NCBI GenBank assembly: GCA_019695115.1
Contig: JAIBAP010000005.1
Span: 62,001-126,000 of the forward strand
Direction: 5' to 3'
DNA length: 64,000 nt
From: Caldilineales bacterium
GTDB taxonomy: Bacteria; Chloroflexota; Anaerolineae; J102
In this document: positions 1 to 8,693 of the stretch, piece by piece
Numbering within the stretch: position 1 is the stretch's first letter
Layout of the letters: every line of letters begins with the position of its first letter
Translations under genes and position numbers: made by a program
Notes under the pieces: generated by a model
What the model was told of the DNA's origin: nothing
Seen by the model: only the letters and a program-made list of their open reading frames with translations
Database searches by the model: none

Positions 1-2
1 TG

Positions 3-515
3 CCCGAGTTCAGCGCCCTCCACCCGGGCGCCCACGAGAAATTCCCCTTCATCGCCACCCACGGCGATATCTACGTCGTTCCGCCCGTGCAGGAGTTCCT
101 GCAATGGGAACTGCGCGACCGCTACCTGGGCGGCAGCCGCGCCAGCCTGACCACCTCCAGCTACCAGATCATCTTCGAGCCGGACAAGGATGTGTACGAT
201 CCGGGCGAGAGCATCGGCTTGTGGACGACCATTCACACGGTCGCCGATGGGAAGCCGGTTTCACGGGCTTCGATCACGGCCAAACTGGTCTGGCGGCAAG
301 CCCTGCCTGGCCTGGATGAACCGGGCCGAACCCCGGCCGTGCTCGAAATCGACCTGCGCGAGCGCCCCGACCAGCCCGGCCGCTACGAAGGCGTCCTGGC
401 GGCTCCACAGCAAGAAGGCTACTACCAGATCAAGGCCAGCATCGCCATCCCGGGGCAGCGCAGCCTGGGGCTGGAGGAGTTGGTCGCGGTCGAGGGGATG
501 CCGGCAATCAACTGA
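3..515 (+). CDS. C-terminal part of a large protein with an Ig-like/MG2-like end
   Basis: The reading frame is open from the window edge to the TGA at 513-515, so this is the 3' end of a longer gene. The visible 170 residues end in a predicted beta-sandwich. The stretch with VYDPGESIGLW followed by DGKPVSRASITAKL resembles the macroglobulin-type (MG2) or invasin-like folds of bacterial surface proteins. I see no catalytic motif, membrane segment or anchor in this part. The next gene faces the other way, so this one ends its transcription unit. The function of the whole protein cannot be named from this fragment. Confidence 0.6.
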   Translation, partial: PEFSALHPGAHEKFPFIATHGDIYVVPPVQEFLQWELRDRYLGGSRASLTTSSYQIIFEPDKDVYDPGESIGLWTTIHTVADGKPVSRASITAKLVWRQALPGLDEPGRTPAVLEIDLRERPDQPGRYEGVLAAPQQEGYYQIKASIAIPGQRSLGLEELVAVEGMPAIN

Positions 516-600
516 GGCCAGCCGGCGTTGGCAACACGGCGCCGATCCGGGAGGGACGAAGGGCGGGCCAGTTGGCCGGGTGGAACGCGACTCGAAATCG

Positions 601-2202
601 TTATGATGCCAGTTCCGCTTCCCACCCGGCGATGTTGCGCGTCGTCGTATCGAAATTGATGCCAACAAGCATCACGCGCCTGCCGCCGGTACGATAACGT
701 TCGGCGTATCCTCTCGCCCGAATTTGTTCCAACCCGGCCGTCGCACTCTGATTGCACTTGAATTCGAACACAAAGACCTTGTCGCTGAATTCCACCGTCA
801 AGTCGATGCGACCGCGGTTCGTGAGCAATTCACTACTGGCATCCGCTCCCGACGTTGACAACATCAGATAGAAGATCGTGTGAAAATAGGCTTCGCTCTG
901 TGCGGCGCTCAGGCTGTAGGGTATCGAGGCGAAAACGGCTTGCATCGTGGTGAAGAATGCCTCCATGTCCTCGTTCCGCAGATGTTGCGCTAATTGCAGC
1001 ACCATTGATCGGCTCTGCTCCTCGACTCCCTGCTCGGGTGCAAACAGAAGTGATTTCAGAAAGGAGACTTTGACTTCCTGGTTGGGATAGTCGAGGCGAT
1101 AGATGCCGTTAGAGACATCGCCGATCGTCAGATAACCGGTCTGGAATAGCAGCGCCTCAAGCCGCAGATTGTCGATCTCGAACGTGGAGAAGGCTGAGGG
1201 ATCGACTTCTAACCCCTCGATGGCAGTAAGATCCCAACGTCCCTGACGCAAAAGATTGATCAAGAAGGTGGGTGTGCCGGAGGCGAACCAGTAGTTGCCG
1301 AATTTGCGTTCGCTCAGGGCATTGAGCACCGAAAACGGGTTGTAGACCCGCACATCGCGCTCGGAAAAACGGTAGCCGTTGTATTGCAGCTCCAGGCCGG
1401 CTCTTACTTCTGCTGGCGTCCAGCCCAGATGATCGGCAAAGGCGTCCATGTCAGTAGAAAAAGACCGCTCGATTTCCTCCTGCGTGTAACCCAGCATGTC
1501 GGCATAGGCATCGTTCATGCTCAGGTCTTGAAGATTATTCAGCTCGGAGAAGATGGAAACGCGGCTGAAGCGAGAAACACCGGCCAGAAGGACGAAACGC
1601 AGGGCAGGCGAGACGGTCCCCCCCTTCAGCACGGCGAAGAAGTTGCGCAGAATGTCGCGATGGCTGCGAGCGATGGCAAGACCGTCTTCGCCTTTGCCGA
1701 GGTGGTCGATCAGGGGCTTGTCGTATTCATCGATAAGCACCACCACCGGCTGGCGCGTCCGCTGATGGAGCGCCAGGATGAGTTCTGTAAAACCGGTCAC
1801 AATCCCGGACGCATCGATCTGCACCCGGTGTTGGCGGGCAATCCTCCGCAGACTGAAGGCAAGCCCACGCTCCAGGTTTGGCGGTGAGTCATGCTCGATC
1901 TCGTTGAAGTCGAGGAGAATGACCGGATGACTCTGCCAATCCCACTCCCCCTGTTCGGCAATCCAAAGCCCCTCGAATAGCTCTCGACGCCCCTCGAACA
2001 AGCATTTCAGGGTCGAAAGCAACAGGGATTTGCCAAAACGCCGGGGCCGGGCCAGAAAGTAGAACATCCCGGCTGTCGCCATCCGATGGATCCAGCGCGT
2101 TTTATCGACATAGGCGTAGCCTTGTCCGCGCATCGTCTCGAACGCTTGAATGCCAATGGGCAACTTCGATACTGGCTGCCTGGTGTTCAAAAAGGTGTTC
2201 AT
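601..2202 (-). CDS. AAA-ATPase-like / PD-(D/E)XK nuclease-like protein
   Basis: This 533-residue protein has the layout of the AAA-ATPase_like (PF09820) plus PD-(D/E)XK nuclease superfamily (PF08011) proteins. Near the N terminus is LPIGIQAFETMR, then a Walker A-like RPRRFGKS at about residues 52-59 and a Walker B-like IDEYDKP at about 157-163. The C-terminal 100 residues carry GRIDLTVEF and VFVFEFK, the D...E-x-K signature of the nuclease fold. I chose the ATG at 2202 because AGGAAG lies 8 bases upstream; an in-frame TTG at 2220 is less likely. The gene stands alone between unrelated neighbours. Its relatives occur in many copies in Bacteroidetes, Chloroflexi and anaerobes, with no established cellular role. 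The family call is firm; the function is unknown. Confidence 0.88.
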   Translation of the reverse strand: MNTFLNTRQPVSKLPIGIQAFETMRGQGYAYVDKTRWIHRMATAGMFYFLARPRRFGKSLLLSTLKCLFEGRRELFEGLWIAEQGEWDWQSHPVILLDFNEIEHDSPPNLERGLAFSLRRIARQHRVQIDASGIVTGFTELILALHQRTRQPVVVLIDEYDKPLIDHLGKGEDGLAIARSHRDILRNFFAVLKGGTVSPALRFVLLAGVSRFSRVSIFSELNNLQDLSMNDAYADMLGYTQEEIERSFSTDMDAFADHLGWTPAEVRAGLELQYNGYRFSERDVRVYNPFSVLNALSERKFGNYWFASGTPTFLINLLRQGRWDLTAIEGLEVDPSAFSTFEIDNLRLEALLFQTGYLTIGDVSNGIYRLDYPNQEVKVSFLKSLLFAPEQGVEEQSRSMVLQLAQHLRNEDMEAFFTTMQAVFASIPYSLSAAQSEAYFHTIFYLMLSTSGADASSELLTNRGRIDLTVEFSDKVFVFEFKCNQSATAGLEQIRARGYAERYRTGGRRVMLVGINFDTTTRNIAGWEAELAS

Positions 2203-2243
2203 GGCCGGCTTCCTGGTCAACAGTCTGGCGGTGTGGATGTTTC

Positions 2244-2272
2244 ATGATACTATGCGGCGCGCTGGCTGACAA
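2244..2272 (-). promoter_or_regulatory. Candidate sigma70-type promoter for the AAA-ATPase gene
   Basis: On the minus strand, TTGTCA (2267-2272) is separated by 17 bases from TATCAT (2244-2249), about 40 bases before the chosen ATG. Both boxes match the consensus at five of six positions. No operator-like palindrome is visible beside it. Confidence 0.5.
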
Positions 2273-2422
2273 GGCCAACCACGCCGCGTCGATGCGATTC
2301 CGCCCCCGCATTTGGACTCGCGATCGGTACGGCGTATCATCTGCTGTCTTCCGACCCTGTCCGTTCCCATCCGACCATCCCTCCTCCGCCTGAGCAACCC
2401 TGCCGCTCGCCCCAACCACCCC

Positions 2423-3325
2423 ATGCCCCGCAAACACGCCGCCATCTTCCTCGCCCTCAGCGCCATCTGGGGATCGTCCTACATGTTCATCAAGTTGGGG
2501 GTGAACGGCGGCTTCGAGCCTTTCAGCCTGGTGGCGGTGCGGTTGCTGTTGGGGGCGGTGCTGATGGCCGTGATCATGCGCCGGCAGGGGTTGGGGCTGC
2601 CGCGCCAGCGGCGGGTCATCACCGCGCTGGCCATCCTCGGCTTCATGAACAACTTCATCCCCTTCTCGCTCATCACCTGGGGCGAGCAGTTCATCGATTC
2701 CAACCTGGCCGCCATCCTCAACAGCACCACGCCCCTCTTTGCCGCCGTGCTATCGCATTTCTTCCTGGCCGACGAGCGGCTGACCTGGCGACGGGCGGCG
2801 GGGGTGGCGCTCGGCTTCCTCGGCGTCGTCATCCTGTTTGCGCCTGATCTGGTCGTGGGAGCAGGTGCAAACAAAGTCCTGGGCCAGGCGGCGGTCGTGC
2901 TGGCCGCCGTGGGCTACGCCGCCAGCACCGTCTTTGGCCGCCGCCGGCTGGTGGGCGTGCCGGCGCCGGTGGCTTCCACGCTCCAACTCAGCTTCGCCTT
3001 TTTGTGGACGCTCGGCCCCGCCCTGCTGGTCGAGCGTCCCTGGCAACTCCAGATCACCCCCCTGGCCTGGTTCTCGGCCATCTGGCTGGGATTACTCAGC
3101 ACCGGCCTGGCCTATCTGCTCTATTTCACCCTCCTCCACGTCATCGGCGCCACCCCAACCACCATGGTGACGTATGTGATCCCGCTTTTCGCCGTGCTGT
3201 TCGGCGTCGTCCTGCTCGATGAACCGCTGCGCTGGAGCCAGCCGCTGGCGCTGGCGACGATCTTCGCCGGGGTGTGGCTGGCCAACCGCCGCCCTGGCCG
3301 CCTGCGCACAGCCAAAATCGCTTGA
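2423..3325 (+). CDS. EamA (DMT-family) transporter
   Basis: A 300-residue membrane protein with about ten hydrophobic segments arranged as two similar halves, each an EamA domain of the drug/metabolite transporter superfamily. The N-terminal signature ALSAIWGSSYMFIKLG is typical, as is the end of the second repeat (PLFAVLFGVVLLDEPL). Family members usually export amino acids, nucleosides or metabolites at the inner membrane; the substrate cannot be read from sequence. The frame is open from 2312, but the ATG at 2423 starts directly at the first transmembrane helix, so I use it. The TGA overlaps the -35 box of the downstream ABC promoter. Confidence 0.9.
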   Translation: MPRKHAAIFLALSAIWGSSYMFIKLGVNGGFEPFSLVAVRLLLGAVLMAVIMRRQGLGLPRQRRVITALAILGFMNNFIPFSLITWGEQFIDSNLAAILNSTTPLFAAVLSHFFLADERLTWRRAAGVALGFLGVVILFAPDLVVGAGANKVLGQAAVVLAAVGYAASTVFGRRRLVGVPAPVASTLQLSFAFLWTLGPALLVERPWQLQITPLAWFSAIWLGLLSTGLAYLLYFTLLHVIGATPTTMVTYVIPLFAVLFGVVLLDEPLRWSQPLALATIFAGVWLANRRPGRLRTAKIA

Positions 3326-3350
3326 CATTTTTGGTGAAAAAGAATACACT
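3322..3350 (+). promoter_or_regulatory. Strong sigma70-type promoter for the ABC exporter operon
   Basis: A perfect TTGACA (3322-3327) is followed after 17 bases by TACACT (3345-3350). The TGA of the upstream exporter gene lies inside the -35 box. The palindrome GTTAAC follows at 3351-3356. The transcript would have a leader of about 80 bases before the ATPase gene. Confidence 0.75.
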
Positions 3351-3439
3351 GTTAACGTTGCCGGAAAGAGCGAACTGCTTTTTAGGCGCTTCGTTGGTTG
3401 CTGGCAATCGCCGCCATTCGCTTTGATTGGAGCAATTCC

Positions 3440-4312
3440 ATGAGCATCATCGAGGTATCTCAGCTAACCAAATATTACGGAAAGTCGCGGGGCATCGTCG
3501 ATGTCTCGTTCGCCGTGGAAGAGGGCGAAATCTTCGGCTTCATTGGGCCAAACGGCGCCGGGAAGTCCACCACCATCCGCCTGCTCCTCTCGCTCATCCA
3601 TCCCAGCAGCGGCAGCGCCAGGGTATTCGGCCAGGATGTGACCACGCATGGCCCCGCCATCCGCCGTGACATCGGCTACCTGCCCTCGGAAGTGTTCTAT
3701 TACGAGGGCATGAAGGTCATCGACTTGCTGAAGTATTCGGCCAGTTTTTATGCGGGCGATTGTAGCAAACGCATGAACGAATTGGCCGGCCTGATGGAAT
3801 TGGAGATGAACCGCCGTATCAGCGACCTGTCGTATGGGAACAAGAAGAAGGTGGGGATCGTACAGGGCCTGCTGCACAGCCCCAGGCTGCTGTTTCTGGA
3901 TGAACCGACCGCCGGCCTCGACCCGCTGATGCAGCGCAAGTTCTTCGACCTGATCCGGGCCGAGAACGGGCGCGGGGTGACGGTGTTCTTCTCCTCGCAC
4001 ATCCTGGGCGAGGTGCAACGGCTGTGCAACCGCGTCGGCATCATCCGCGAAGGCAAGATTGCCGAGATCTCCGACATCCGCACCCTCCAGCAGAGCAATT
4101 ACAAGAAGGTGAGCGTAACCGCCGCGGGTCTGACGGTCGATGCCTTCGATCTGCCGGGCGTCACCAACGTCCAGACCGAGAACGGGGCCACCCATTTCTT
4201 CTTCAAGGGCGATATCAACGCCGTGCTGCAACGGATTAGCCAGGTGCAGGTTGCCGATGTGACCATCGAAGAACCGACGCTGGAAGAAATCTTCATGCAC
4301 TACTACGAATAG
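3440..4312 (+). CDS. ABC-2 type transporter, ATP-binding protein
   Basis: A 290-residue ABC ATPase. Walker A GPNGAGKST is at about residues 38-46, the signature appears as LSYGNKKKVGI, Walker B as LLFLDEPTAGLD, and the H-loop as SSH. After the nucleotide-binding domain comes the 70-80 residue tail typical of exporters of the CcmA/NatA type. The next two genes encode its membrane subunits, so it very likely powers a heterodimeric exporter of a drug, peptide or lipid. I took the ATG at 3440, since an ATG in the same frame at 3398 would add 14 atypical residues. Confidence 0.93.
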   Translation: MSIIEVSQLTKYYGKSRGIVDVSFAVEEGEIFGFIGPNGAGKSTTIRLLLSLIHPSSGSARVFGQDVTTHGPAIRRDIGYLPSEVFYYEGMKVIDLLKYSASFYAGDCSKRMNELAGLMELEMNRRISDLSYGNKKKVGIVQGLLHSPRLLFLDEPTAGLDPLMQRKFFDLIRAENGRGVTVFFSSHILGEVQRLCNRVGIIREGKIAEISDIRTLQQSNYKKVSVTAAGLTVDAFDLPGVTNVQTENGATHFFFKGDINAVLQRISQVQVADVTIEEPTLEEIFMHYYE

Positions 4313-4321
4313 GCCACGGCC

Positions 4322-5131
4322 ATGAGCGCAAACATCTTCGCACACGAATTCCGGGCGCGCCTGAAATCGGTGATCATTTGGTCGCTGGCGCTGGCGTTCT
4401 TGATCTTGTTCTTCTTCTCCCTCTTCCCGGTCTTTGCCGACCAGGCGGCGCTGATGAACGAGTTCCTGGCCCGCTACCCGCAGGAACTGCGGGCGGCTTT
4501 CGGCCTGGACAACATGGACCTGGCGGCGGTGCTGGGTTTCTACAGCTTCATCTTTCTGTTCGTCCAGCTCTGCCTGGCGATCCAGGCCAGCAACTACGGC
4601 TTCGGGCTGGTTTCGATCGAGGAGAGCGAACTGACGGCAGACTTTCTGCTCAGCAAACCGGTCAGCCGTCCGCAGGTGCTGACAAGCAAACTACTGGCCG
4701 CACTGGCCTGTCTGGCGATCACCAGCCTGGTGGTGTGGGTGTGTAGCTTCATTGCCATCACGCTGTTCAGCGAGGCCCGCGCCTATGAACCGCGCACGCT
4801 GTTCTTGCTGCTGCTCAGCACCCTGATCTTCCAGTTCTTCTTCCTCGGCGTCGGGCTGTTGGTATCCCTGCTGGTCAGGCGCGTGCGCAGCGTCACCCCC
4901 TATGCGCTGGGCCTGGCTTTTGGCGCCTATGTCCTCAGCGCCTTCAGCGGCGTCTTCGGCGAGGTGGCGCTGGAATATCTCACGCCGTTCAAACACTTCG
5001 ATGCGGCCGCCATCGCCAAACAGGGCGCGTATGACATGCCCCTGGTGCTACTGAACCTTGCCGTCAGCCTGATCGCCGTGGCGGTCAGCTACTGGCGCTA
5101 TCAACATCGCGACATCCCGGCGGTGTCGTAA
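4322..5131 (+). CDS. ABC-2 type transporter, permease subunit 1
   Basis: A 269-residue membrane protein with about six hydrophobic helices, beginning with an amphipathic stretch (FRARLKSVIIWSLALAFLI) as in ABC-2 exporters. The segment ESELTADFLLSKPVSR is the characteristic coupling region after the second helix, also present in the next gene as ERDKTVEFSLVLPVSR. It starts 9 bases after the ATPase gene and is similar in plan to the following gene, so the two probably pair as a heterodimer. The substrate is unknown. Confidence 0.88.
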   Translation: MSANIFAHEFRARLKSVIIWSLALAFLILFFFSLFPVFADQAALMNEFLARYPQELRAAFGLDNMDLAAVLGFYSFIFLFVQLCLAIQASNYGFGLVSIEESELTADFLLSKPVSRPQVLTSKLLAALACLAITSLVVWVCSFIAITLFSEARAYEPRTLFLLLLSTLIFQFFFLGVGLLVSLLVRRVRSVTPYALGLAFGAYVLSAFSGVFGEVALEYLTPFKHFDAAAIAKQGAYDMPLVLLNLAVSLIAVAVSYWRYQHRDIPAVS

Positions 5132-5141
5132 GGAGGGTCCG

Positions 5142-5936
5142 ATGAACATCTTTCTGCGCGAACTCAGGGCCAATCTCAAATCGCTGCTGATCTGGAGCGT
5201 CATCGTCACGTTCCTGATCATCATGGCGATATCGAAATTCTCCGGCTTTGCCAACGACCCCGAGATGCTGAAGATGCTGGACTCGATGCCGCCGGCGCTG
5301 CTGGAGGCCCTGAGCATGAGCGCCTTCAACCTGACCACCCTCAGCGGCTTCTACGGCGTCATGTTCATCTACTTCAGCCTGTTGGCCGCCATCGCCGCCG
5401 CTCTCTGGGGCAGCGACATCATCTCGAAAGAAGAGCGCGACAAGACGGTCGAGTTCTCGCTGGTGCTGCCGGTCTCGCGCAACCGCGTGATCACGGCCAA
5501 AGCAGTGGCGGCCCTGGTCAACTGCATCGCCTTCGTCCTCATCACCTGGGGGGTGTCGCTGGTGGCGGTGCGCTCCTATCAGCCCGATCAGGCTTTCTAC
5601 GGCTTTCTGGCCCTGGAAATGCGGGCGATGTTTGCCATCGCCTTGATCTTCCTGGCCATCGGCCTCCTCCTGGGCTGCGCCCTCAAGCAGTACAAACGCG
5701 CTGCCTCGATCGCCGTCGCCATCATCCTGGTGGCCTACTTCACCTCGATCGCCACGGTGATGCAGGAGAAGCTGGAGTTCCTGAAGTATTTCACACCTTT
5801 CAAATACTTCGATGCCGGCGAACTCTTCCGCAGCGGCCGTATCGATGGCCTCTATCTGGCTCTCTCGGCGGCGATCATCCTCGTCTGCATGGCCGCGGCC
5901 TACTGGAGCTATAACCGGCGCGACCTGTATGTCTGA
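5142..5936 (+). CDS. ABC-2 type transporter, permease subunit 2
   Basis: A 264-residue homologue of the preceding permease, with six predicted helices and the same post-helix motif (DKTVEFSLVLPVSRNRV). A good ribosome binding site (AGGAGG) sits 6 bases before the ATG. It completes the three-gene operon. Its TGA (5934-5936) directly abuts the stop codon of the convergent gene (5937-5939), with no base between them and no visible terminator hairpin, so convergent transcripts may overlap. Confidence 0.88.
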   Translation: MNIFLRELRANLKSLLIWSVIVTFLIIMAISKFSGFANDPEMLKMLDSMPPALLEALSMSAFNLTTLSGFYGVMFIYFSLLAAIAAALWGSDIISKEERDKTVEFSLVLPVSRNRVITAKAVAALVNCIAFVLITWGVSLVAVRSYQPDQAFYGFLALEMRAMFAIALIFLAIGLLLGCALKQYKRAASIAVAIILVAYFTSIATVMQEKLEFLKYFTPFKYFDAGELFRSGRIDGLYLALSAAIILVCMAAAYWSYNRRDLYV

Positions 5937-7268
5937 TCAGGGCGCCTGGCCAAACTGCGCCGCCAGAATATCCCGCAGGTTGGGCCGGCCAAGCGGTTGC
6001 AGCTCGTAGCGCACGCGCTGGTGCGGGTGGCGGATGTCGATCAGCCGCGCCAGGTCGATGGGCGTGCCGATGAGCACCATATCGCAGGGAACCTGGTTGA
6101 TGGTGGCGGCCAGGTCGCGCAGTTGGGCCTCGCCATAGCCCATGGCCGGGAGCACAGGGCCGGTGCCAGGATAGGCGGCAAAAGTGGCGGCGATGGCATC
6201 CACCGCCCAGGGCCGGGGATCGATGATCTCGGCGGCGCCAAAACGCCGGGCGGCCACGAAACCGGCGCCGTAGGCCATCTCGCCGTGGGTCAGGGTGGGC
6301 CCATCCTCCACCACCAACACCCTTTTTCCCAGAATCGACTCGGGAGCAGCGACGAAGATGGGCGAAGCGGCCTCGACCACCTGGGCATGCGGGGCCAGAA
6401 GCTGCACATTGGCCCTGACCGTGGCTACGTCCTCCTCGTTGGCCGTGTCCACCTTGTTGATCACCACCACATCGGCCATGCGCACATTCGCCTCGCCCGG
6501 CCAGTAGCGCAACTCGTGCCCGGCCCGGTGCGGGTCCACCACCGTGATCTGCACATCCGGCCGGAAGAAGGAGAGATCGTTGTTGCCGCCGTCCCAGAGC
6601 ACGATGTCGGCCTCGGCCTCGGCCTGGCGCAAGATGCGTTCGTAATCCACCCCCGCATAGACGACCAGCCCTCGCTCCAAGTGCGGCTCATACTCCTCGC
6701 GCTCCTCGATGGTGCAATGGTGGCGGTCGAGGTCGGCGTAGGCGGCGAAGCGCTGCACGGCTTGCTCGGCCAGGTCGCCATAGGGCATGGGGTGCCGCAC
6801 CACCACCACCCTGCGCCCGAACGCACGCAAAAGGTCGGTCACATGCCGCGTGGTCTGGCTTTTGCCGCTGCCTGTGCGCGCGGCCGTGATCGCCACCACC
6901 GGCTTGCTGCTGACCAACATCGTCGCCCTGCTCCCCAACAGCCGGTAACTGGCCCCCGCCGCCACCGCCCGCGCCGCCAGATGCATCACCTGTTCGTGCG
7001 AGACATCGCTATAGGCGAACACCACCTCGTCGATCCCCTCGCTGGCGATGATCGCCTCCATTTCCTGCTGCGGCCAGATGGGGATGCCTTGTGGATAGAG
7101 CGGGCCGGCCAGGGCGGCCGGGTAAAGCCGTCCGGCGATATTCGGGATCTGCGTGGCCGTGAAGGCCACCACCTGGTACTGCTCATCCTCCCGAAACACG
7201 GTATTGAAATTGTGAAAATCTCGCCCTGCCGCGCCCAGAATGAGCAAGCGTTGTCGATTCTTCGCCAT
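5937..7268 (-). CDS. Cyclic 2,3-diphosphoglycerate synthetase-like P-loop protein
   Basis: The 443-residue protein begins with a Rossmann-like segment (RLLILGAAGRDFHNFNT). It has a P-loop ARTGSGKSQTTR near residue 145 and NKVDTA near 290, the order seen in the cyclic 2,3-diphosphoglycerate synthetase family of methanogens and its bacterial homologues. In methanogens the enzyme makes cyclic 2,3-DPG from 2,3-DPG and ATP. Bacterial homologues are common, but I know of no proven role. The ATG at 7268 is preceded by GGAGATGC; a longer frame to 7397 runs through the duplicated leader and is rejected. It faces away from the operon downstream and ends stop-to-stop with the ABC permease. Confidence 0.8.
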   Translation of the reverse strand: MAKNRQRLLILGAAGRDFHNFNTVFREDEQYQVVAFTATQIPNIAGRLYPAALAGPLYPQGIPIWPQQEMEAIIASEGIDEVVFAYSDVSHEQVMHLAARAVAAGASYRLLGSRATMLVSSKPVVAITAARTGSGKSQTTRHVTDLLRAFGRRVVVVRHPMPYGDLAEQAVQRFAAYADLDRHHCTIEEREEYEPHLERGLVVYAGVDYERILRQAEAEADIVLWDGGNNDLSFFRPDVQITVVDPHRAGHELRYWPGEANVRMADVVVINKVDTANEEDVATVRANVQLLAPHAQVVEAASPIFVAAPESILGKRVLVVEDGPTLTHGEMAYGAGFVAARRFGAAEIIDPRPWAVDAIAATFAAYPGTGPVLPAMGYGEAQLRDLAATINQVPCDMVLIGTPIDLARLIDIRHPHQRVRYELQPLGRPNLRDILAAQFGQAP

Positions 7269-7286
7269 CGAAGCATCTCCTTGTTT

Positions 7287-7459
7287 ATGACACAAATGGG
7301 GGAAACACAAATTGTCTTTTTTTGTCTTCCTGACAACTACCGCTGATAAAACCTCGTTAGCAGTTGATTGTTTTGATGACACAAATGGGAAAAACACAAA
7401 TTGTCTTTTTTTGTCTTCCTGACCACTACCGCCGATAAGACATCGTTAGCAGTTGATTG
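7287..7459 (-). repeat. Tandem duplication of an 84-bp leader segment
   Basis: Positions 7287-7370 and 7376-7459 are the same sequence at 89-bp spacing, with about six differences by eye. Each copy holds GACACAAATGGG, a T7 run flanked by GTC and CTTCC, and the end TAGCAGTTGATTG. The pair lies just upstream of the cyclic-DPG synthetase-like gene, so one or both copies could contain its promoter, but neither shows a convincing -35/-10 pair. Confidence 0.8.
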
Positions 7460-7486
7460 TTGACTGTTGACTGTTGATTGTTGACT
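7452..7486. repeat. Heptamer array, GTTGAYT family, five units
   Basis: Five consecutive 7-base units alternate between GTTGATT and GTTGACT in exact register. The last unit overlaps the stop codon of tatC (7485-7487). This is the smallest of the heptamer arrays in the window. Confidence 0.8.
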
Positions 7487-8270
7487 ATCCGCCTGTTTCG
7501 CTCGCAGCAGCCGGGCGGTTGCGGGGACGATAGGTGAATCGGGCCATCACCAGGCCCAGGACGTACAGCCCTAACAGCGGCACCATGACCACGCTCATCG
7601 TGAACGGATCGGGGGTGGGGGTGATGACGGCCGACACTATGGCGATGATGACGATAGCATAACGCCAGGTGGCCACCAACTGCCGCGGCGTCACCACGCC
7701 CAGACGGGCCATGAGGGCGATGACCAGCGGCGTCTCGAAGGCGACGCCCACCCACAAGACGAAATTGGCCACGAACGACATGTAATAGCCAACCGAATAC
7801 TCGGCCTTGAACAAGTCGGTGAGGAAGGTCTGCAAATAGCGGAGGGTGAACGGCAGGACGATGAAGGCGCAAAAGGCGACGCCGCCGCCGAACAAGAGCA
7901 GCGCCAATGGCATCGAGAGATACAACATGCGCTTTTCCTTGTCCGTCAGGCCAGGCACGACAAAGGCCAGCAGCTCATAGACGACCACCGGCGCCGCCAA
8001 AATGGCCCCCAGAATCAACGCCGCCTTGAAGTAAATGATGACGTTCTCGGTCGGGCGCAGTAGTTGCAGCTGACTCACCCCCTGCAAGGGTGCAATCAGA
8101 ACCTCCAGAAAGCGCCTGGCAAAGAACATCCCCACCACCACGCCCACCAACAAGGCCCCGGCCGACCAGATCAAGCGGTCGCGCAGCTCGCGGATATGCT
8201 CGATGATGGGAAGGGCTGGAGACGATTCGGCCATGGCTGCGTGGGGAGGGAAGGAGTCGCCCGCCGTCAT
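7485..8270 (-). CDS. tatC: Sec-independent protein translocase TatC
   Basis: A 261-residue protein with six hydrophobic helices. It opens with IIEHIRELRDRLIWS, the TatC N-terminal signature that forms the twin-arginine signal-peptide receptor. Later segments AAPVVVYELLAFVVPGLTDKEK and the FETPLVIALMARLG helix are also characteristic. With TatA it forms the membrane export machinery for folded proteins. The start codon overlaps the tatA stop by four bases (ATGA), so the two are translationally coupled. The stop codon touches the GTTGAYT heptamer array. Confidence 0.95.
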   Translation of the reverse strand: MTAGDSFPPHAAMAESSPALPIIEHIRELRDRLIWSAGALLVGVVVGMFFARRFLEVLIAPLQGVSQLQLLRPTENVIIYFKAALILGAILAAPVVVYELLAFVVPGLTDKEKRMLYLSMPLALLLFGGGVAFCAFIVLPFTLRYLQTFLTDLFKAEYSVGYYMSFVANFVLWVGVAFETPLVIALMARLGVVTPRQLVATWRYAIVIIAIVSAVITPTPDPFTMSVVMVPLLGLYVLGLVMARFTYRPRNRPAAASETGG

Positions 8271-8689
8271 GCCGGCCCCTCACCGGCTGGAGACTCGGCA
8301 GGGGTCGGATCGGCGGCGGGGGCAGTGGCGGCCAATTGCCGTGAAATCTGCGCCATGGGGTGGGCTGCAGGCTGAGCCGCGAGCGGGACAAAGGGAACCC
8401 CCGGAGTCGGCGCCGCAGCCGGGGGGGCAATGCTCGGAGTCGGCGGCAGTGAAGGGTCGAGGGCGGCGCCGATCTGCCGCATCGGATTCAGCTCCGTCGT
8501 CAGCGACTGAATCTCGCGGAGAGGTTTCAACTCATCGGCAAACTGGGTGTTGAGCTGCTGAACCACCTGGCGGACCTGGTACGCGATCTCGCCCAACTGC
8601 CGCATCAGCTTCGGCAAACGTTCAGGCCCCAGCGCGATCAGCGCCAGAAGGGCAATGAAGAGCATCTCGCCCAGGCCGATGTTGAACAT
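8267..8689 (-). CDS. Sec-independent translocase protein TatA/TatB
   Basis: A 140-residue protein starting MFNIGLGEMLFIALLALIAL, then GPERLPKLMRQLGE, that is one membrane helix, the conserved hinge GPxxLP and an amphipathic helix. The C-terminal half is Pro/Ala-rich and probably disordered. The N-terminal MFNIG and the length fit TatB as well as TatA; no second homologue is in the window. It lies 4 bases after nusB and overlaps tatC. A longer frame that starts inside nusB is not used. Confidence 0.9.
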   Translation of the reverse strand: MFNIGLGEMLFIALLALIALGPERLPKLMRQLGEIAYQVRQVVQQLNTQFADELKPLREIQSLTTELNPMRQIGAALDPSLPPTPSIAPPAAAPTPGVPFVPLAAQPAAHPMAQISRQLAATAPAADPTPAESPAGEGPA

Positions 8690-8693
8690 GGCG

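Noticed and set aside
7269-7397. N-terminal extension of the cyclic-DPG synthetase-like gene
   Set aside because: The added 43 residues come from the duplicated leader segment, and the ATG at 7268 has a good ribosome binding site and begins the conserved domain.
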